Shown piece after piece: positions 54,411 through 62,458 of a DNA stretch of 64,000 bases. The DNA comes from CBDFLD01 sp965249005 (lineage in GTDB: Bacteria; Acidobacteriota; UBA6911), in the NCBI GenBank assembly GCA_965249005.1, contig CBDFLD010000012.1:124001-188000 (forward strand). The letters are read 5' to 3'. Under the pieces are notes generated by a model that had not been told where the DNA came from, ran no database searches, and worked only from the letters and a program-made list of their open reading frames with translations. The position numbers and the translations under genes are program-made. The stretch's first letter is position 1, and each line of letters begins with the position of its first letter.

Positions 54411-55445
54411 ATGACTGATTCAGCACCCCGTCCTGACGGTCCGCCTCCGCCAGCAGCGCAACTGATGCTGATGGTTCTGGAAAAGTTTGTCTCCCGCTCG
54501 TTGACTGTGGTGGCTGATCTTGGGATCGCCGACATCCTCAAGGATGGTTCGCGCACGGCGGAAGAGCTTGCGATGGCCACCGAGACCCATGCCGATGGGC
54601 TCTATCGCGTGCTTCGTGCACTGACTGCCGTAGGCGTTTTTAACGAACTACCTGGGCGCCGCTTTGAAAACAACGATCTTTCGCAACCGCTGAGAGAAGA
54701 CGCCGAAGGGTCTGTTCGAGCGATGGCCAGCTGGATCAACGATCCCGTTGGCTGGCAAATGTGGGAGAAGCTCGACTACAGCGTCAAGACAGGCAAGGCA
54801 GCCGCCCATGAGGTTTTCGGCACCGACGACCTCTTTGGCTACTTGCGCGACCATCCCTCAAGTTTCCGGAATTTCCAGCGGGCGATGACGAGCTATAGTG
54901 CGATGACCGCTGCGGCCGTCGCTGGAACATACGATTTTTCCGGCATCAAGAAGCTGGTCGACGTTGGCGGGGGACACGGAGCCTTGCTCTCGGCGATTAT
55001 CGCCAGGCACCCCAACATCCAGGGCGTGCTCTACGAGCGTCCAGAGGTGATCGAGGGTGCGGGTCCCGTTCTCAAACAGCTCGGCCAGGCCAACAAGATC
55101 GAGACCGCCGTCGGCGACTTCTTCGAAAACGTGCCCGAGGGTGCCGACGCCTATATAATGAAGCACATTATTCACGATTGGGATGACGACAAGTCGATCA
55201 AGATCCTCGGCAACTGCCGTGAGGTGATGGCGCCGGGAGCACGGGTACTAGTCGTAGAGCAGGTGATCAGCGATGCGGCCGAAGCTATCATGGGCAAGAT
55301 GTTCGATCTTGAGATGCTGGTGATCGGCGGGCGTGAGCGAACCGAAGAAGATTTCGCTGCGGTCTTTTCCAAATGTGGCCTGAAGCTCTCCCGTGTTGTT
55401 CGCACCGAATCGCCGGTAGCGGTGGTGGAAGCCGTCACCGCGTAG
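54411..55445 (+). CDS. SAM-dependent O-methyltransferase (AOMT family)
   Basis: 344 residues. N-terminal dimerisation winged helix (VVADLGIADILKDGSRTAEE, LYRVLRALTAVGVF) and a class I methyltransferase domain: motif I VDVGGGHGALLSAI from about residue 183, VLYERPEVI, GDFFENVPEGADAYIMKHII, and catalytic His255 in HIIHDWDDDK. Usual length and motifs of plant-type/bacterial O-methyltransferases acting on small phenolic or polyketide compounds. AGGGAGAGC box upstream. No biosynthetic cluster around it. Confidence 0.92.
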   Translation: MTDSAPRPDGPPPPAAQLMLMVLEKFVSRSLTVVADLGIADILKDGSRTAEELAMATETHADGLYRVLRALTAVGVFNELPGRRFENNDLSQPLREDAEGSVRAMASWINDPVGWQMWEKLDYSVKTGKAAAHEVFGTDDLFGYLRDHPSSFRNFQRAMTSYSAMTAAAVAGTYDFSGIKKLVDVGGGHGALLSAIIARHPNIQGVLYERPEVIEGAGPVLKQLGQANKIETAVGDFFENVPEGADAYIMKHIIHDWDDDKSIKILGNCREVMAPGARVLVVEQVISDAAEAIMGKMFDLEMLVIGGRERTEEDFAAVFSKCGLKLSRVVRTESPVAVVEAVTA

Positions 55446-55581
55446 TTCGCCCTTCGCTTTTGTCGGAGCGTTCAGCTCGACATCAACAGGCTAGTCCGCA
55501 GTCGGATGCTCGGCTGGAATGCCCAGGGTTTCGTAGACACTTTTGAAGGCCTAAAATGAGGCAACTTTCAGGAGTGAAACA

Positions 55582-55863
55582 ATGGGACGAGTTAGATACA
55601 CGGACGAGTTCAAACAGGAAGCTGTGCGGCAGGTTACGGAGAAGGGGCATCCGGTCAAAGAGGTGGCCGACCGCCTAGGGGTGTCGAGTCACAGCCTCTA
55701 CGAGTGGATCCGGAAGTACAGACCAGCCACTGGAACCAAGGGACGCCAGCTAGCGAACAAGGACGATGAGATCCGGAGGCTTCGGGCAGAGCTGAAGCGA
55801 GTAACCGAGGAACGGAACATCCTCCGAAAGGCCGCCGCGTACTTTGCCAAAGCATCCGGGTAA
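55582..55863 (+). CDS. IS3 orfA (helix-turn-helix protein)
   Basis: 93 residues. Helix-turn-helix of transposase_8 type (YTDEFKQEAVRQVTEKGHPV, VADRLGVSSHSLYEWIRKY) and C-terminal leucine zipper (DEIRRLRAELKRVTEERNIL). A -1 frameshift near its stop would join it to orfB, as in the family. Confidence 0.93.
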   Translation: MGRVRYTDEFKQEAVRQVTEKGHPVKEVADRLGVSSHSLYEWIRKYRPATGTKGRQLANKDDEIRRLRAELKRVTEERNILRKAAAYFAKASG

Positions 55864-55910
55864 GGTACGCGTTTATACGCGATCATCGGGCCGAGTTTCG
55901 GATCCAACCG

Positions 55911-56732
55911 ATGTGTCGCGTACTGAGGGTGCATCGCAGAGGTTTCTATGCATGGGTGAAACAGCCGGTGTCGGCCCGTGCCAAGGAGGATCAGCGGTTG
56001 CTCGGGCAGATTCGCAAATTGTTCATCGCCAGCGGAGGCACTTATGGGAGCCGCTGGATTCACCGGGACCTGAAGGAACTGGGCGAGACATGCAGTGTGC
56101 ATCGGGTAGCAAGGTTAATGCGTCGGAACGGTTTACGGGCCGAGATCGGATACAAGCGGCGATGGATCCGCGGTGGTCAACCCGCGCGTGTGGCTCCGAA
56201 CCGGTTGAATCGAGAGTTCGCCGTGCCTGCACCGAATCAAGCGTGGGTGGGCGACATAACCTACGTCCGGACTTACGAGGGATTCCTGTACCTCGCCGTT
56301 GTCCTGGATTTGTTCTCCAGACGAGTCATCGGTTGGTCAATGCAACCCACGATGCAGCGCGATCTCGTCATGCAGGCGTTGCTGTCGGCGGTCTGGCGTC
56401 GCCGACCAGCGGGAACAGTGGTTGTCCATAGCGATCAGGGAAGCCAATATGGGAGTCATGACTACATGGCCTTTCTTGAGGAACATGGGCTGGAACCGTC
56501 AATGAGCCGTCGAGGGAATTGTTTGGACAACGCAGTGGCTGAGAGCTTCTTCTCGACGCTGAAGAAACAACGGATCCGGAGGAGAATCTACGCTACCCAA
56601 GACGATGCCCGGTCCGACATTTTTGATTTCATCGAGTTGTTCTACAATTCGAAACGGAGACACAGCCATGTCGGCGGTGTGTCTCCTGTGCAGTTTGAAG
56701 CCGACTACTTTAAGAGGGTACAATCTGTCTAG
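55911..56732 (+). CDS. IS3 orfB (DDE integrase-type transposase)
   Basis: 273 residues from ATG 55911; the frame is open upstream (VRYAFIRDHRAEFRIQ) to about 55857, so the working product is the orfAB fusion. rve core with WVGDITYVRT, VVHSDQGSQYGS and DNAVAESFFSTLKKQ (D-D-E), ending YNSKRRHSHVGGVSPVQFE. Complete and probably active. Confidence 0.93.
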   Translation: MCRVLRVHRRGFYAWVKQPVSARAKEDQRLLGQIRKLFIASGGTYGSRWIHRDLKELGETCSVHRVARLMRRNGLRAEIGYKRRWIRGGQPARVAPNRLNREFAVPAPNQAWVGDITYVRTYEGFLYLAVVLDLFSRRVIGWSMQPTMQRDLVMQALLSAVWRRRPAGTVVVHSDQGSQYGSHDYMAFLEEHGLEPSMSRRGNCLDNAVAESFFSTLKKQRIRRRIYATQDDARSDIFDFIELFYNSKRRHSHVGGVSPVQFEADYFKRVQSV

Positions 56733-56808
56733 AGAATCCTGGGCAGTCCATTCTGCCTATCCTTCTTGTTGGGTTTTTAAGCTAGCTATTCATCCATAGG
56801 AGTGCCTC

Positions 56809-57270
56809 ATGCGGAACAATGGGAATGTCTTGGTGGGGATCCTTATCTTTCTAATCATTGTGGCGTTGTTGCTCATCTTGATGCGCGGATGCGGGGTGTT
56901 TGGTTCCTTGGGTCCGGCGGTGCCCAACGGGTTGACGGTAGCAGGGCCGGCGACGATTCCCGCCGGGGGCGGGGCCACCTTCACTGTGACGCTAACAACC
57001 AACACGGCCCCGGTCACGGCACAGACTTTCACGGTAATTCTGGAAGAAGATGATTACTGGGATGACGCCCTGGGTACTGTTCAGGTAACGGTACCCACAG
57101 GCGCTACAACAGGAACCGCATCCTTCACCTTATCCTGCGACAACGGGAAACTCGTGGGACCCGGTGGATCCTCCGACCCGGAATCTGAGTTTGACGTCCA
57201 TGCGGAGTACGATCGATTTGGTCCAAATTTAAAAAGCGCCAATGCCAAGACAAAATGTGTCGCGGATTAA
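56809..57270 (+). CDS. Membrane-anchored protein with Ig-like domain
   Basis: 153 residues. N-terminal TM helix (VLVGILIFLIIVALLLILM) followed by a beta-rich domain (GLTVAGPATIPAGGGATFTV, VTVPTGATTGTASFTLSCDN), resembling bacterial Ig-like domains. Five Cys-free strands and an acidic end. Lies just after the IS3 element; 5' region contains AGGAGTG 5 bp before ATG. Function unknown. Confidence 0.6.
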   Translation: MRNNGNVLVGILIFLIIVALLLILMRGCGVFGSLGPAVPNGLTVAGPATIPAGGGATFTVTLTTNTAPVTAQTFTVILEEDDYWDDALGTVQVTVPTGATTGTASFTLSCDNGKLVGPGGSSDPESEFDVHAEYDRFGPNLKSANAKTKCVAD

Positions 57271-57814
57271 TGAAGGCTCTTTTTGCCAGAGACCCTATAA
57301 CCCTCTTTCATATTCGACAGCTCTGAATGTTTTTTCGTGAGCTCATGGCGGGTTCCGCTCTGGTCGGCGGCGATCCGTGGCGTTTGGCATCGGCGCTGCA
57401 GTGATGAGCCCGCTGTTATCGAATGTGATCACTACCATGGTCTTTCTTTCGATGGCACTTGTAGTACTGAGCCGGAATAATCCGAGGTTTGTGCCGATTC
57501 GCTTGAGTCAACCGCTATACTTGATTGGAGACTGCGGTATTTTCATTAATGTCTGCCCCGTGTCGGAGCGGGGCTTGAAAAGCGCGTATCTTATGCCTAT
57601 CCTCTCAGAGAGTGGAGTGAGTAGGTTCCTCCGCGTCGGCTAGATCACATAGAAGCGCGCGGGCCTACGCGGGCCTCCAACTCAGCCGCGTGGTCAAGAG
57701 TATTTGGGTCCCGCAGCCGTGGACGGCCAGCCCAATGAGTTCAAGCCGTTCCGATCTGGGAGCGTCGATGTCCAGTCTGCGGATCGCTACTCTCAACGTA
57801 GGTACAATACCCAA
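57271..57814. other. Gene-poor stretch with one palindrome
   Basis: An ORF at 57377-57643 has no homology I recognise and no ribosome binding site. A GCCCCG/CGGGGC hairpin with TCGGAG in the loop (57555-57574) fits the intergenic palindrome family. Confidence 0.45.
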
Positions 57815-58555
57815 ATGCCCACAGTGGACGAGCTCTGGCAGTTATTCATCCGAGCGGTCGGACGGGCTTCGCGAAATACGATGGGGCTCGAATTCGACGA
57901 CCTGATGAATCTCGGATCGCGGATCATATCTCGCGTCGATACAGGTCGGCCAAGCGTCGCATTGACGTTTGATGACGGACCGAATCCCAAAACCACGTCG
58001 GAGATACTCGATCGACTCGACGCCGCCGGTGCGCAGGCGACATTCTACTGCGTCGGCGCTAACGTGCTCCAATATCCCTCGCTGACCAGGGAAATAGTCG
58101 CGAGAGGTCACGAGGTTGGCTCCCACAGCATGACCCATCCCGACTTTCACCGAGCTGCAAGCCTAACGATCTGGCGCGAGCTACGCGCCAGCTGCCAGGC
58201 GATCGAGGACGTCACTGGTCAGCTCGTGCGGTCAGTACGCCCGCCGTATGTGCACTCTCGCTGGGAGGTCCGGCCCCTGGCCAGACTCTTGAACATCGAG
58301 TACGTGGTGGGTGCCGACGTGTCGCCACCGTGGAGTGAACGAGATGCGCAGCGGCTCTCGGATTACGTGTTGAGTCGGGTTCGGGCAGGCTCCGTTGTGT
58401 TACTGCACGACGGACACTATCACGATTCTCAAGATACGAGTGGATTGGGAGCAGTCATCGTATCGGGACTCGGCGCAGTGCTGTCAGGTCTGCGCGCGCG
58501 TGGCCTGCGAGGCGTGACGTTCAGTGAATTGGTCGACGGGTCCGACGCCAGCTAA
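57815..58555 (+). CDS. NodB-type polysaccharide deacetylase
   Basis: 246 residues from ATG 57815; the frame is open to 57704 but that part reads as non-protein. NodB motifs: VALTFDDGPNPKTT (Asp pair), EVGSHSMTHPDF (metal His), VRPPYVHSRWEVRPL, GSVVLLHDGHYHD. Carbohydrate esterase family 4; removes N-acetyl groups from polysaccharide. No signal peptide seen, so the start or location is uncertain. Followed 63 bp later by an acetyltransferase, so the pair may be left from an exopolysaccharide locus. Confidence 0.88.
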   Translation: MPTVDELWQLFIRAVGRASRNTMGLEFDDLMNLGSRIISRVDTGRPSVALTFDDGPNPKTTSEILDRLDAAGAQATFYCVGANVLQYPSLTREIVARGHEVGSHSMTHPDFHRAASLTIWRELRASCQAIEDVTGQLVRSVRPPYVHSRWEVRPLARLLNIEYVVGADVSPPWSERDAQRLSDYVLSRVRAGSVVLLHDGHYHDSQDTSGLGAVIVSGLGAVLSGLRARGLRGVTFSELVDGSDAS

Positions 58556-58618
58556 TGCCCTACATTCCCGGACGAACCTTTAGCCCAATGCTACTTTTTC
58601 TCAGCGAGAACAAGATCA

Positions 58619-59686
58619 ATGCCTAGCCACGAACCACGGGCAGCTCCGCCACCGCTTGTCTTACGACCGAGCGATTTCGATGAGGCTGCGGTCTTCGTGG
58701 GTCGGATATTTGAAAGCGCGAATTGGTTGAGTCTCTTCAAGCACTGGTGGGACAACAATCCAAGCTGGTCTGAAAGTGTGCCGCGGGGCTGGATCTACCG
58801 CGACGAGGGTGGGGGTGTCGTTGGGTTCATGGCCAACATTCCCTTTCGCTATGCCATCGACGACAGGTCAGCCCTAGCGTGCGCCGCAAGTAGCCTTGCT
58901 GTTGACGCGAGCTGCAGGGGGCAAGGGCTGGCGAAGGGTATTGGGCGTGCATACCTCGCCCAGGAGGGTGCCGACCTGCTGATCGGAACGGGGTCGAGCC
59001 ACGAAGCCTGGCGGCTCTGGTTGGCGCTGGGGATGCGTGAACTGGAACACGACTGGACAAGAGCGAACTACCTGATACCCGCTGACCTTCCCGCGTTCGT
59101 GAGGCGCTCGTTCCCCCGGGTTCCCGCTGTGAGACTCGCGTCGCCACTTGTGCAGAAGGTAGGGGGACGGGTCTTGAGTAGCCTGGAGTGGCTCCGGGGT
59201 ACGCGGGACCTCTCGATTGACGAAATCGTGAGCTTCGGGGCGCTCGATCCACAGCAGTTGGCTGCATGCATTCCCAATCGGGGAATCCAGCGGACGCGAA
59301 GCGTTGAGACCCTACACTGGTTCTATTTCGGCAGCGAGGAACTTCGGCGTACGCGCACGGTCCTCGTCGCGCGTCGTGAGGGAAGCCTTGTCGGTTTCAT
59401 GGGGATAAAGTACGAGGAGGCCGGCGCAAGCTATATTCTCGAGTGCTGTACTGGTGGTCGGGTCGACGTCGCCCGAGCGCTGCTCTTCCGAGCATGCGCC
59501 ATCGCGAGGGCCGAGGGCCGGCCCTACGTCTCGGCGCGAGCCTCGAGCCCGACGATGGCGCGTGCACTGCCCCGCTGGTCGCTCGCCTCGCGGCGTCGCC
59601 CCTTTCCTTACTGTTATCTTCTTCCGGGCCGTGTCCACTCTGACTGGGAAACCGGCCCAGCGGATGGAGATCTGGGCATTACCTAA
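58619..59686 (+). CDS. GNAT-family acetyltransferase
   Basis: 355 residues. GNAT motif A is visible in SSLAVDASCRGQGLAKGIGR near residue 100, with GTGSSHEAWRLWLALGMRE after it; a second GNAT-like half lies at the C-terminal part (VLVARREGSLVGFMGIKYEE). Such two-domain enzymes occur in polysaccharide biosynthesis loci. Substrate unknown. Confidence 0.8.
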   Translation: MPSHEPRAAPPPLVLRPSDFDEAAVFVGRIFESANWLSLFKHWWDNNPSWSESVPRGWIYRDEGGGVVGFMANIPFRYAIDDRSALACAASSLAVDASCRGQGLAKGIGRAYLAQEGADLLIGTGSSHEAWRLWLALGMRELEHDWTRANYLIPADLPAFVRRSFPRVPAVRLASPLVQKVGGRVLSSLEWLRGTRDLSIDEIVSFGALDPQQLAACIPNRGIQRTRSVETLHWFYFGSEELRRTRTVLVARREGSLVGFMGIKYEEAGASYILECCTGGRVDVARALLFRACAIARAEGRPYVSARASSPTMARALPRWSLASRRRPFPYCYLLPGRVHSDWETGPADGDLGIT

Positions 59687-59818
59687 TCTCATCCGGGGTT
59701 CCAGCTGTTATTGGCCGAAGGCTTACAAATTATCCCGATAAATCATTGATTTAACGCCTAATAGGCGCGCAGGAGTGAACTTCGGCGCAGAAATGGCCTT
59801 GGAACTCGGCCTCAGCAA

Positions 59819-60085
59819 TCAGGTTGTCGAGCCGGGGGATCTAGAATCGACACCTGTAGAACCTGCCGGCACCCCCATTGGAGGGACGTACTCGTGTACC
59901 CTCGGCGAGATGCTCAAGGTGCTGCTCTCGTAATGAGTGCGACGGCGCCGCGATTGTCCTCTTCGATAAACCGCCGAGCGTACCCAATCACCGTGAATCT
60001 TGTTGAAGTTGCCGCCGAGCGTCGTGCTGTGACAAGCGTAATTCGCAACAACTGCAACAACCTTGTCGTCTTTCCAGGTTGCCAT
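59819..60085 (-). pseudogene. Neutral-ceramidase-like fragment
   Basis: MATWKDDKVVAVVANYACHS, TTLGGNFNKIHGDWV match the neutral/alkaline ceramidase-type N-terminal domain (NYxCH..TTLGG..N...GDW). A frameshift follows (FIEEDNRGAVALIT is in another frame) and downstream parts are scrambled. The 5' end breaks off at about 60085, where unrelated fragment B begins on the other strand. Confidence 0.6.
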
Positions 60086-60161
60086 TGACCTGAAGGACGT
60101 GATTGTCCTTGATGGTGTTGATCAGCTTCCGAACAATCGTTTCAGCATCCGCAGTCATGAC
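60063..60161 (+). pseudogene. Fragment B of unidentified protein (VIVLDxxDQLP family)
   Basis: DLKDVIVLDGVDQLPNNRFS, IRSHD, homologous to fragment A at 51735-52046 (opposite strand there). It is cut directly by the left end of the IS6-type element. See fragment A for the reason this strand is taken as coding. Confidence 0.55.
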
Positions 60162-60960
60162 GGCTTTGTCAAGTTAAGCGAGATCAAGCGATTGCAAGAC
60201 AGAAAGATCCCCAGATTGCCTCTTCTCAGTAAGCACAAGTCGCCTCTCTCCAGTCGGCGAAAGCTCTGTCTCGCAGGAGTCGATGATGGGCGGCCTTGAG
60301 ATGATGCCGACCGATTCGGAATAGATTCTGAACTTGACCGTGGACGGAGAGAAAACGCTGAGCCTGTGCCATTGATTTGAACCGCCGCATTTGCCGCTCC
60401 TGTTCACGCGTGTGTTGATGTGAGACCTCGGCCCGGTTGTTTTCGTATTGGCCGGTTCGGTGCAGGACGGAAGGGAAGACCTCGCGACGGGCTGCTGTAT
60501 AGCTCTTTAGCTTGTCGGTTACGAGTTGCCAGGGCGGTTTGCCTTGATGCTTCAAGGCCCTGCGAAAGAAACGCTTAGCAGCATGTTTGTTCCTTCGCTT
60601 CGTGACCAGGATATCGATCACGTCTCCGTCCTGATCGACGGCTCGCCAAAGGTAAAGCTGACTTCCCTGGATCTTCACAAAGACCTCGTCAACGTGCCAG
60701 ATGTCACCGCCTCGCCCCTGTTTTCGTCGGAGTTTTCGGGCATATTCAGGCCCGAACTTTAGACACCAGAACCGGATTGCCTCGTAGGAGACTGTGATGC
60801 CACGTTCGGCGAGCAGATCTTCAACATCGCGAAAGCTCAGGGTGTAACGGTGATACAGCCAGACGGCATGACTGGTGATTTCGGGCGGAAAGCGATGGCC
60901 TCGGCAACTGGTTCTCATGGCTCAATTGTGACCGAATGTGCTTAACTTGACAAAGCCGTC
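60159..60960 (-). mobile_element. IS6-family element (802 bp)
   Basis: Perfect 21-bp terminal inverted repeats beginning GACGGCTTTGTCAAG and ending TTAAGC. One transposase gene fills it. No 8-bp target duplication: GCAGTCAT at left, TTACCTTC at right. Left neighbour is truncated fragment B, right neighbour is a truncated FAD enzyme, so an IS6-type deletion or cointegrate resolution is likely. Confidence 0.92.
60226..60918 (-). CDS. IS6-family transposase
   Basis: 230 residues. GHRFPPEITSHAVWLYHRYT, WHVDEVFVKIQGSQLYLWRA, VTDKLKSYTAARREVFPSVL, ENNRAEVSHQHTREQERQMR, all typical of IS6/IS26-group DDE transposases. Complete. Confidence 0.93.
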   Translation of the reverse strand: MRTSCRGHRFPPEITSHAVWLYHRYTLSFRDVEDLLAERGITVSYEAIRFWCLKFGPEYARKLRRKQGRGGDIWHVDEVFVKIQGSQLYLWRAVDQDGDVIDILVTKRRNKHAAKRFFRRALKHQGKPPWQLVTDKLKSYTAARREVFPSVLHRTGQYENNRAEVSHQHTREQERQMRRFKSMAQAQRFLSVHGQVQNLFRIGRHHLKAAHHRLLRDRAFADWREATCAY

Positions 60961-61673
60961 TTACCTTCTATCACCCGGCAATGCAGGAGCGACTCCTTCA
61001 ATCGGCGGCGGATGCTGGCGCGGAAGTTCGTCGGGGCGCTGTCGTGCGAACCGTGAAGACAGGAGCACCTGCCACAGTGGGAGTCGAAAGCGACGGGGCA
61101 TCAGAGGAGGTCCAGGCTCGACTGGTTGTGGGAGCGGACGGGCGAAATTCCATCGTCAGGAAACTGAGCGGATTTGACGTCCAGAGAGACCCCGAACGTA
61201 TGCGCATCGCAGGGATCTTTTTCGAAGACCTGCCTGTTCCCGACGACACGAATCACTATGTCTTGAATCCTTCTATCAGCCAGATGGCTCTCATCTTTCC
61301 GCAAGGCGGCGGAAAAGGGCGGGCCTATATTGGCTACAACCAGAGTGTGAATCCTCATCGCTTCCAAGGTAAGGAAGACGTGCCGAGCTTTGTCGCACAG
61401 TGCATAAAAACGGGCGCCTCCGAACAATGGTATGCGGGGGCCAAAGCTGTGGGTCCTTTGGCGACATTTGAGGGAGCTGACACGTGGGTGCCTTTGCCCC
61501 ACAAGGACGGTGTCGTATTGATAGGCGACGCAGCAGCCTCGAGTGATCCGACCTGGGGTCAGGGCCTGCCACTCATCGCCCAAGATGAAACGAGGGTCCC
61601 TGATCACCCCTTTTCCGGCCCCGATCTGCCTGCTGACGAAGCAGTCAGACGTCGGTTCTTTGGCGAAGATTAG
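60961..61673 (+). pseudogene. FAD-dependent monooxygenase, truncated and internally deleted
   Basis: The frame enters from the IS6 right end as FYHPAMQERLLQSAADAGAE, so the N-terminal FAD-binding Rossmann part is lost. The middle is typical for FAD_binding_3: VVGADGRNSIVRKLSGFD, and VVLIGDAAASSDPTWGQGL. Directly after GQGL it goes to LIAQDETRVPDHPFSGPDLP, ADEAVRRRFFGED, a C-terminal tail that should come about 60 residues later, so an in-frame internal deletion is likely. Confidence 0.75.
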
Positions 61674-61947
61674 CTGCATGGAGCACCTTGCCCATACCGC
61701 TGAATCGTGCCGAGAATCTCGACTCGGTCTCGCCGATGTACTTGTTCACAACCTACGTGAGATCGATACGAAACATCGCCAGTCCCAGTCGGAGGGCCCG
61801 GCAGACTTCAATGTAGCTAAGCGGTGGCTGGGGGCGGGAGGGCACTGTGGAGAAATCGGATCAATTTTCAAACCTTTCCCTCCCTATAGCCCTGTACTCC
61901 TGCTATCCTACTCCCAACTCGGGATCTACGAAATCTAGGGAGCCACC

Positions 61948-62271
61948 ATGGCTCTGTCGGAAGGAACGAGACTCGGTCCTTCCGAGATCCTCTCGCCAAT
62001 CGGTGCTGGAGGCATGGGGGTCGTGTATCGTGCCAAGGACACCCGTCGGGATCGCACCGTCGCCATTAAGGTCCTGCCATCCCATCTTTCCAGTGACACT
62101 GAACTACGCCAACGGTTCGAGCGTGAGGCAAAGGCTGTTTCCCAACTGAACCATCCCCATATCTGTACTCCTCATGACATCGGTCACCATGAAGGCATTG
62201 ACTACCTGGTCATGGAATACCTGGAAGGAGAGACGCTGGCCGCCAACCCGAGCCGCTGCGCCTCCCGTTGA
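61948..62271 (+). pseudogene. Ser/Thr protein kinase N-terminal fragment
   Basis: 107 codons. Pkn-type kinase N-lobe: GAGGMGVVYRAKD (Gly loop), VAIKVLPSHLS (ATP Lys), HPHICTPHDIGHHEGIDYLV, MEYLEGETLA. It breaks off there, before the HRD and DFG motifs. GGGAGCC box before the ATG. The 190 bp after it have no gene. Confidence 0.8.
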
Positions 62272-62458
62272 ACAAAGAACCGGAATCCGACCCCCTGTAC
62301 GCGACCGTGTACAATGGCTCGCTTCGCGTTTAGAGACATAGACCCATCGTCCCTTCGAGGGCGGCCCATCCCAAGGGACAGGTCAACCTACCCGCAGAGT
62401 TCCCGTGAACCGGTATGTAAGTGCAAAGGGAGAAAAAATCAAGTTCCGCAATATCCAG

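Larger units (their letters stand above)
55515..56750 (+). mobile_element. IS3-family element (1,236 bp)
   Basis: Ends TGGAATGCCCAGGGTTTC and, on the other strand, TGGACTGCCCAGGATTCTC, imperfect inverted repeats beginning TG as in IS3. Two overlapping frames orfA/orfB. No clear target duplication (GGC left, TTC right). Confidence 0.88.

Noticed and set aside
57377..57643. 88-codon ORF with hydrophobic start
   Set aside because: No ribosome binding site, contains an intergenic-type palindrome, and no recognisable domain.
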